Positions 24,019 to 28,352 of a stretch of 28,352 nucleotides of DNA are shown here, piece after piece. This DNA comes from Proteobacteria bacterium UBA3413 (lineage in GTDB: Bacteria > Pseudomonadota > Gammaproteobacteria > Magnimaribacterales > D2472). The stretch lies in assembly GCA_002358345.1 (NCBI GenBank), contig DEOR01000013.1:810-29161 (forward strand), read 5' to 3'. Each line of letters begins with the position of its first letter. Position 1 is the first letter of the stretch. Position numbers and translations under genes: made by a program. Below the pieces are notes generated by a model. The model was not told the origin of the DNA. It searched no databases and saw only the letters and a list, made by a program, of their open reading frames with translations.

Positions 24019-24611
24019 TGAACGAAGGTGGCAAAAGAACAATAAAACTATTGTGCTTTGCAGTGGTGGGCATGTTTACATTCTCCTTTGCATTGGTTCC
24101 CTTGTATGATGTTTTTTGTGAGATCACTGGTCTCAATGGAAAGGTTGAGCTCTCTGCAACTACCAATCAGAATCTTGAAACAGAAGAGGGAAGGGACCTG
24201 GCCATTCAGTTTGTCTCTCATAATAATGAGCAAATGCCCTGGATCTTTAGACCTTCAGAGGATTCCATCAAAATTCAAACAGGCAAATTTCATACGGCTA
24301 CTTTTTACGTAAAAAATACCACGGACAGAACAATGACAGCCCAAGCAATACCAAGTGTTGCCCCGTCTAACGCAGCAATACATTTAAAAAAATTGGAGTG
24401 TTTTTGTTTTGAGCAACAAGAGCTAGCCCCTGGGGAGGAAGCCTTACTTCCAGTTAAGCTGATATTTGATGACGAGCTGCCGGAGTCTATTAAAAGTGTG
24501 GTTTTGTCTTATACAATTTTTGATATTACAGATTATAACGATATTAAATTAACAGAACATGATAATGAGCATGACCACCATGATGGCCATGATATGGAGT
24601 CCACGCTATGA
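24018..24611 (+). CDS. ctaG: Cox11/CtaG, CuB copper chaperone
   Basis: Cox11 delivers copper to the CuB site of subunit I. Starting at 24018 (MNEGGKRTIKLLCFAVVGM) the protein has 197 residues; a start at 23958 would lie within coxA. It has a single N-terminal membrane helix (about 8-30), FALVPLYDVFCEITG (a conserved Cys), then a periplasmic beta domain with the copper-binding CFCF (128-131) and AIPSVAPS. The C-terminus is an unusual His/Asp-rich tail (HDNEHDHHDGHD) that may bind metal. It overlaps coxA by one base and coxC by four (ATGA). Confidence 0.96.
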   Translation: MNEGGKRTIKLLCFAVVGMFTFSFALVPLYDVFCEITGLNGKVELSATTNQNLETEEGRDLAIQFVSHNNEQMPWIFRPSEDSIKIQTGKFHTATFYVKNTTDRTMTAQAIPSVAPSNAAIHLKKLECFCFEQQELAPGEEALLPVKLIFDDELPESIKSVVLSYTIFDITDYNDIKLTEHDNEHDHHDGHDMESTL

Positions 24612-25513
24612 GTTACCAAAAATACTACGTTCCTGATCAAAGCAAATTTCCAATATTTGCTGCAATCTCTCTTTTTTTATTGGTGATGGGCGCTTCAAGT
24701 ACTATTAATAGCCTTGATAACCCTGATAGTAATGCTGTCTATATACTTTATTTAGGATTTACAGTATTTGGAATTAATTTATTCTTTTGGTTTAAAACTG
24801 TTATTGCAGAACATATTGCAGGTTTGAATAGCGCTCAATTACAACAATCATTTGTCTTTGGAATGGCATGGTTTATTTTTTCCGAAGTGATGTTTTTTGC
24901 AGCATTTTTTGGGGCATTATTTTATGTTAGAAATTTTTCTGTGCCTTGGCTTGGTGGCGAAGGTGAAAAAGGTCTAGCCAACATGCTTTGGGAAGGTTTC
25001 GAAGCTTCCTGGCCTGTAATGTCTACCCCTGATGCTGGCTCAGCATTTGTCTTGGCAGATAAAAACATGAGCTGGCCTGGCTGGGATCATGCCCTTAAGT
25101 GGCTGCCTATGTGGAATACAATTGTACTTTTAAGCTCTAGTGTTACCGTTCATTTTGCCCACCTAGCGCTTAAGAACAACAACAAGAAAGTGTTTAATAA
25201 ATGGCTAGCAGTGACTGTAGCTCTTGCGCTTACTTTTGTTGCCTTGCAGATTGCCGAATACTATGAAGCTTATGCACATTATGGGTTGACCTTGAACTCA
25301 GGCATTTATGGGTCCACATTTTTTATGCTCACTGGATTCCACGGCTTCCATGTAATGATGGGCGGTTTTATGCTTGCAGTAATGCTTTGCAGGTCAGTAT
25401 TTTATAATCACTTTGACTCAGAGAGTCATTTTGGTTTTGAAGCAGCCTCTTGGTATTGGCATTTTGTTGATGTGGTCTGGGTAATGCTGTTTCTGTTTGT
25501 TTATATCTTGTAA
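24608..25513 (+). CDS. coxC: Cytochrome c oxidase subunit III
   Basis: Subunit III is a structural membrane subunit that stabilises the oxidase. Its 301 residues show seven predicted helices and the family motifs FGMAWFIFSEVMFFAAFFGA, PMWNTIVLLSSSVTVHFAH, LQIAEYYEA, GFHGFHVMMGG and SWYWHFVDVVWVMLF (conserved His and Trp near the end). It starts by an ATGA overlap with cox11 and ends two bases from the stop of the convergent DUF2909 gene, so the forward operon must either read through that gene or restart at surf1. Confidence 0.97.
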   Translation: MSYQKYYVPDQSKFPIFAAISLFLLVMGASSTINSLDNPDSNAVYILYLGFTVFGINLFFWFKTVIAEHIAGLNSAQLQQSFVFGMAWFIFSEVMFFAAFFGALFYVRNFSVPWLGGEGEKGLANMLWEGFEASWPVMSTPDAGSAFVLADKNMSWPGWDHALKWLPMWNTIVLLSSSVTVHFAHLALKNNNKKVFNKWLAVTVALALTFVALQIAEYYEAYAHYGLTLNSGIYGSTFFMLTGFHGFHVMMGGFMLAVMLCRSVFYNHFDSESHFGFEAASWYWHFVDVVWVMLFLFVYIL

Positions 25514-25514
25514 G

Positions 25515-25727
25515 TTACTGATTCCAAGGAATGGAGTTACCAAGCTCGCCTGTATATAAGCCGTAAGCCACAAGCATTAAAAGAACGACGGCGAGGCTAA
25601 CCCTTGCCCCTAAGCTATATACCGATCGCTTACCTTTGCCTTGGTCTTTAAAAAGGAAGAACAAGCTACTAGCTAAGCTTAAAAGGATTAAGATAATAAC
25701 AACTGTAATGAGAGGTTTGAGCCACAT
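25515..25727 (-). CDS. Twin-transmembrane protein, DUF2909 family
   Basis: This 70-residue protein starts MWLKPLITVVIILILLSLA and consists of two hydrophobic helices (about 5-27 and 43-60) joined by a short basic loop (KDQGKGKRS). The size, helix pattern and place between coxC and surf1 match the DUF2909 (twin transmembrane) family found in many gammaproteobacterial cox clusters. The ATG at 25727 is preferred over a TTG at 25733. It is encoded opposite to its neighbours, with only 24 nt between its start and that of surf1. Function unknown; position suggests a link to oxidase assembly or stability. Confidence 0.8.
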   Translation of the reverse strand: MWLKPLITVVIILILLSLASSLFFLFKDQGKGKRSVYSLGARVSLAVVLLMLVAYGLYTGELGNSIPWNQ

Positions 25728-25751
25728 AAGCAAGATTGTATCACCTTTAAA

Positions 25752-26456
25752 ATGATAAAATTTAAACTAACACAGCGCATTAAAGAGAATAAATTATTAA
25801 CAATTTTTTCTACTTTTTTTGTACTGATGTTTATTTATCTGGGCAGCTGGCAAATAGAAAGGGCCGCACACAAAGCTAATTTAATGTATAAATTTGATGA
25901 AGAGCAGGCAGCCATCCCAAGCATGCTTTCGATTAAATCACCTGATTGGAGTAGGGTTTATGTTGATGGTATTTTTGATGCATCTAAACAAATATTAATT
26001 GATAATCAAATACATAATGGAAAGGTGGGGTATAAAATCTTTACCCCCTTCATTTTTGACCAAGAGAGGACTGTTCTGGTAGATAGAGGCTGGATTCCTC
26101 AGGGTAGCTCTCGAACAGATTTGCCTAACATTAACTTCATAGCCTCAGCATCCAGAATTATTGCAACTGTTACGCGCCCAGAACAAGGAATCGTAGCCGG
26201 AAGTGAGCTACTTACTGATTCTTGGCCCAAGGTGTCCCAAACAAAAGCGGTTGCAGTTTTAAACTCAGCTTACACAGAATCAATCCTAGATATGGTTTTG
26301 GTTTTAGATCCAGGGTCTAATTACGCTAAAGAGTATATTCAAATTAAACCATTCGCTATAACCCCGGTAAAACATTATGGCTATGCCTTGCAATGGTTTA
26401 CCATGAGCATCGTCCTCTTAGGGATGTTCTTATTTGCATTAAAACGAGAGCAATAA
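25752..26456 (+). CDS. SURF1 family oxidase assembly protein
   Basis: SURF1 assists insertion of heme a into subunit I. The 234 residues have two membrane helices, one N-terminal (about 15-33, ending LGSWQIERAAHKANL) and one C-terminal (about 212-230, after KHYGYALQWFTM), around a periplasmic domain with VYVDGIFD and TVLVDRGWIPQGSS. These are the hallmark segments of the family. It starts 24 nt from the divergent DUF2909 start codon, so its promoter, if separate, must lie within or overlap that gene. The next gene begins directly at its stop. Confidence 0.94.
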   Translation: MIKFKLTQRIKENKLLTIFSTFFVLMFIYLGSWQIERAAHKANLMYKFDEEQAAIPSMLSIKSPDWSRVYVDGIFDASKQILIDNQIHNGKVGYKIFTPFIFDQERTVLVDRGWIPQGSSRTDLPNINFIASASRIIATVTRPEQGIVAGSELLTDSWPKVSQTKAVAVLNSAYTESILDMVLVLDPGSNYAKEYIQIKPFAITPVKHYGYALQWFTMSIVLLGMFLFALKREQ

Positions 26457-26996
26457 ATGAAAAATAAATTATTCCTAGCAGCATTATTAATCACACCCTT
26501 GGCAGTATTACTATTTTCGACGCTGTCTTTTCAATCTGGCTTTTCTCCAAACGAAACAAAAAATAACGGGACCTTTTTTCAAGAGTATTTTGACGTTACT
26601 AATTTAGACCTCAAAACAGAGACAGGTACGTTGGTTTTTGAAGATGCTAAATGGATTTTTGGAACCTACGGACTGAAAGCAGAAGATCTCGGACAAGCCT
26701 TATATTTAATGAGGCAATTAAACGTAGCGCTAAACCGAGACATCTATAAACTAAAACGCGTGGTGTTTACTCAATCAAACTTTAATATGAATAGCGCTTT
26801 AATAGAGTACCCAAGAACAGAAATTGTCACAGACACACAAGAAGCACTGTATAAAAAAATTAATAGCCTAGAGGGAAAGAGTTTTTTTGAGGAGCAAAAG
26901 ATTTTTATTATTGATCCTTATGGTAGAGCAGTGATGTTTTTTCCAGTCTCCATGGATCCAAAGCTAATTTTAAAAGATTTAAAGGTACTAATATGA
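26457..26996 (+). CDS. Membrane-anchored protein of the cox cluster, thioredoxin/SCO-like remnant without cysteines
   Basis: Of 179 residues, the first 25 or so form a hydrophobic signal or anchor (LFLAALLITPLAVLLFSTL), followed by a soluble domain probably facing the periplasm. The C-terminal stretch FIIDPYGRAVMFFPVSMDPKLILKDLKVL resembles the last strand and helix of SCO and thioredoxin-like proteins (LvDp.G....y....dp..i..dl). There is no cysteine anywhere, so no copper-binding or redox CxxxC. A homologue-like gene of unknown function sits between surf1 and ctaA in Pseudomonas. The ATG abuts the surf1 TAA, and the end overlaps ctaA by four bases. I do not assign a function. Confidence 0.7.
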   Translation: MKNKLFLAALLITPLAVLLFSTLSFQSGFSPNETKNNGTFFQEYFDVTNLDLKTETGTLVFEDAKWIFGTYGLKAEDLGQALYLMRQLNVALNRDIYKLKRVVFTQSNFNMNSALIEYPRTEIVTDTQEALYKKINSLEGKSFFEEQKIFIIDPYGRAVMFFPVSMDPKLILKDLKVLI

Positions 26997-27961
26997 GCAT
27001 GCTAAAAGGGCTATCATTTTTTGGGTTATGCCTTGCCTTTGTTGTGATTGCGCTTGGGGCGTGGACAAGATTAGTGGACGCAGGATTAGGCTGTCCAGAT
27101 TGGCCAGGGTGCTATGGATTTGTAGTGTTTCCAACCTCTGAAGCAGATGTCTTGCTAGCCGAGCAACGATATCCTCAATTTCCGTATGAGATTAACAAAG
27201 CGATTCCTGAGGTTGTTCATAGATATTTTGCTGCCTTTTTAGGCTTGATTGCCATTTCGCTTGTTGTGTCAGCATTTAAATATAAATTACCCCTTAGGCT
27301 CAAAAAGTTCACCTCATTCTTGCTATTTTTTATATGCTGCCAAGGTCTCTTTGGTTATCTAACAGTAAGCTTAAAGTTGCTACCTCTTATAGTGACCGGC
27401 CATCTGTTTGGTGGCTTTATCACCCTAAGCCTATTCTTTTATCTATACTTAAGCTCGACAAAAAAAATTATTAGTTACCAGATTGGTCATTTAAAACCAT
27501 TAGCAGCCATTGCGTTAATTGCGTTAATTGTTCAAATTTTTCTTGGAGTCTGGACTAGCACAAACTATGCATCGTTAGCTTGCTTGGACTTCCCTACTTG
27601 TCATGGATCTTTCCTTCCAGAGATGGATTTTTCTAACGGATTTAATTTATTTCAGGAGGTTGGCCCTAATTACCTTTTTGGCTTACTTGATAATGAAGCA
27701 AGAGTTGCCATTCATTACTCTCATAGGGTGAGTGCGCTGCTTGTATCTTGTATCTTTGCAGTTCTTATTTCTCGCTTATGGTTCTCTAATGCAGCCCCAT
27801 TAGCATCCACCTTGGGCGTTGTATTAGTAACCCAAATATCATTGGGCATTATGAATGTCGTATATGTTCTCCCTTTGTATATTGCTATCGCCCATAATTT
27901 AGTTGCTGCTGCATTACTCTTAACAACTCTTATGGTTAATTTTATTGTTTGGAAAAAATGA
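26993..27961 (+). CDS. ctaA: Heme A synthase (COX15/CtaA)
   Basis: CtaA oxidises the C8 methyl of heme O to give heme A. The 322 residues contain about eight membrane helices in two four-helix halves. The N-terminal GAWTRLVDAGLGCPDWPGCYG and the later ACLDFPTCHG carry the conserved cysteine pairs. Heme-ligand histidines are likely in EVVHRYFAAF, GHLFGGF, IHYSHRVSAL and AIAHNLVAA. Length and cysteine pattern favour the COX15 type. It is coupled to its neighbours by ATGA overlaps at both ends. Confidence 0.95.
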   Translation: MSMLKGLSFFGLCLAFVVIALGAWTRLVDAGLGCPDWPGCYGFVVFPTSEADVLLAEQRYPQFPYEINKAIPEVVHRYFAAFLGLIAISLVVSAFKYKLPLRLKKFTSFLLFFICCQGLFGYLTVSLKLLPLIVTGHLFGGFITLSLFFYLYLSSTKKIISYQIGHLKPLAAIALIALIVQIFLGVWTSTNYASLACLDFPTCHGSFLPEMDFSNGFNLFQEVGPNYLFGLLDNEARVAIHYSHRVSALLVSCIFAVLISRLWFSNAAPLASTLGVVLVTQISLGIMNVVYVLPLYIAIAHNLVAAALLLTTLMVNFIVWKK

Positions 27962-28352
27962 ATACCCTTAAAAACTACTACGAACTCTGCAAACCTAATG
28001 TAGTGCTGATGATGTTAATCACAGCTCTCGTGGGGTCATTGCTTGCCAGCAAAACATTGGCTCCATTGTCTTTGATCGCCTTTGCAATGCTGGGCATAGG
28101 TTTATGCGCATCATCTGCAGCTGCCATTAACCAAATTATAGATAGAAAAGTAGATGCAAATATGGGAAGAACTGAAAATAGGCCTATACCACAAGGAGAG
28201 ATTTCACCTGTTAATGCTTCGATTTTTGCTTTTGTGCTCGGGGTATCTGGCGCAATAATATTGGTTGTTTACGTCAATGTATTAACAACTACTCTAACTC
28301 TTGCTTCTTTGATCGGGTATGCATTTATTTATACGGTGTATTTAAAGCGTGC
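27958..28352 (+). CDS. ctaB: Protoheme IX farnesyltransferase (heme O synthase), 3' end beyond window
   Basis: CtaB/CyoE attaches a farnesyl chain to heme B to give heme O, the substrate of CtaA. The first 131 codons are present out of about 290-300. They begin MNTLKNYYELCKPNVVLMML and include the polyprenyltransferase motif NQIIDRKVDANMGRTENRPI, followed by more hydrophobic helices. The ATG at 27958 overlaps the ctaA stop (ATGA) and is preceded by GGAAAAA. The gene is cut by the window edge. In relatives a SCO/SenC gene follows. Confidence 0.95.
   Translation, partial: MNTLKNYYELCKPNVVLMMLITALVGSLLASKTLAPLSLIAFAMLGIGLCASSAAAINQIIDRKVDANMGRTENRPIPQGEISPVNASIFAFVLGVSGAIILVVYVNVLTTTLTLASLIGYAFIYTVYLKR

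Overview
The window is a chromosomal replication-origin neighbourhood from an AT-rich bacterium with tightly packed genes, most likely a gammaproteobacterium. Three things support this. The order dnaA-dnaN-recF-gyrB-plsC-glyS-acyltransferase-trkA-fmt-def-tsaC-hemF-aroE follows, as I remember it, the block to the right of the Pseudomonas origin. The cox cluster (coxB-coxA-cox11-coxC-DUF2909-surf1-hypothetical-ctaA-ctaB) matches Pseudomonas gene for gene. A YheV-type small protein is also present. Short gaps, many 1-8 nt overlaps and frequent TTG/GTG starts suggest a streamlined genome. I cannot assign a species.

Left arm (1-5076, all minus strand): mnmG (cut by the window edge), a 210-nt gap with an AT-rich palindrome and DnaA-box-like sequences, then mnmE, yidC, yidD, rnpA and rpmH, transcribed leftward away from dnaA. 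These genes cover tRNA wobble modification, membrane-protein insertion, the RNase P protein and ribosomal protein L34. rnpA has no ATG, GTG or TTG start codon where its family homology begins. + strand base composition flips at about 1.38 kb, G/T-rich to the left and C/A-rich to the right.

Origin and replication operon (5077-10655, plus strand): a 176-nt rpmH-dnaA gap with one perfect DnaA box, then dnaA (TTG start), dnaN, recF and gyrB. A near-perfect parS (ParB-binding) palindrome lies in the last codons of recF. GyrB is the short form without the C-terminal insert usual in gammaproteobacteria.

Middle (10652-21103): a PlsC-like acyltransferase, a single-chain GlyRS where relatives carry glyQ/glyS, an LpxL-like acyltransferase, trkH-trkA potassium uptake, fmt and def (the formyl-methionine cycle), and the rightward run purE, tsaC, hemF, aroE and a yheV-like zinc-ribbon gene.

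Right end (21188-28352): a complete aa3/caa3-type cytochrome oxidase locus, with subunits II (carrying a fused cytochrome c domain), I and III, the copper chaperone Cox11, SURF1, a small reverse-strand membrane protein, a cysteine-free thioredoxin/SCO-like protein, heme A synthase and the start of heme O synthase.

This is mainly housekeeping DNA. I saw no mobile element, CRISPR array, tRNA, rRNA or defence locus, and no clear candidate for an undescribed multi-gene system. The points worth a second look are the rnpA start, the parS in recF, the GlyRS replacement, the strand-composition flip, the short GyrB and the cysteine-free protein of the cox cluster. Family comparisons are from memory and no search was run.
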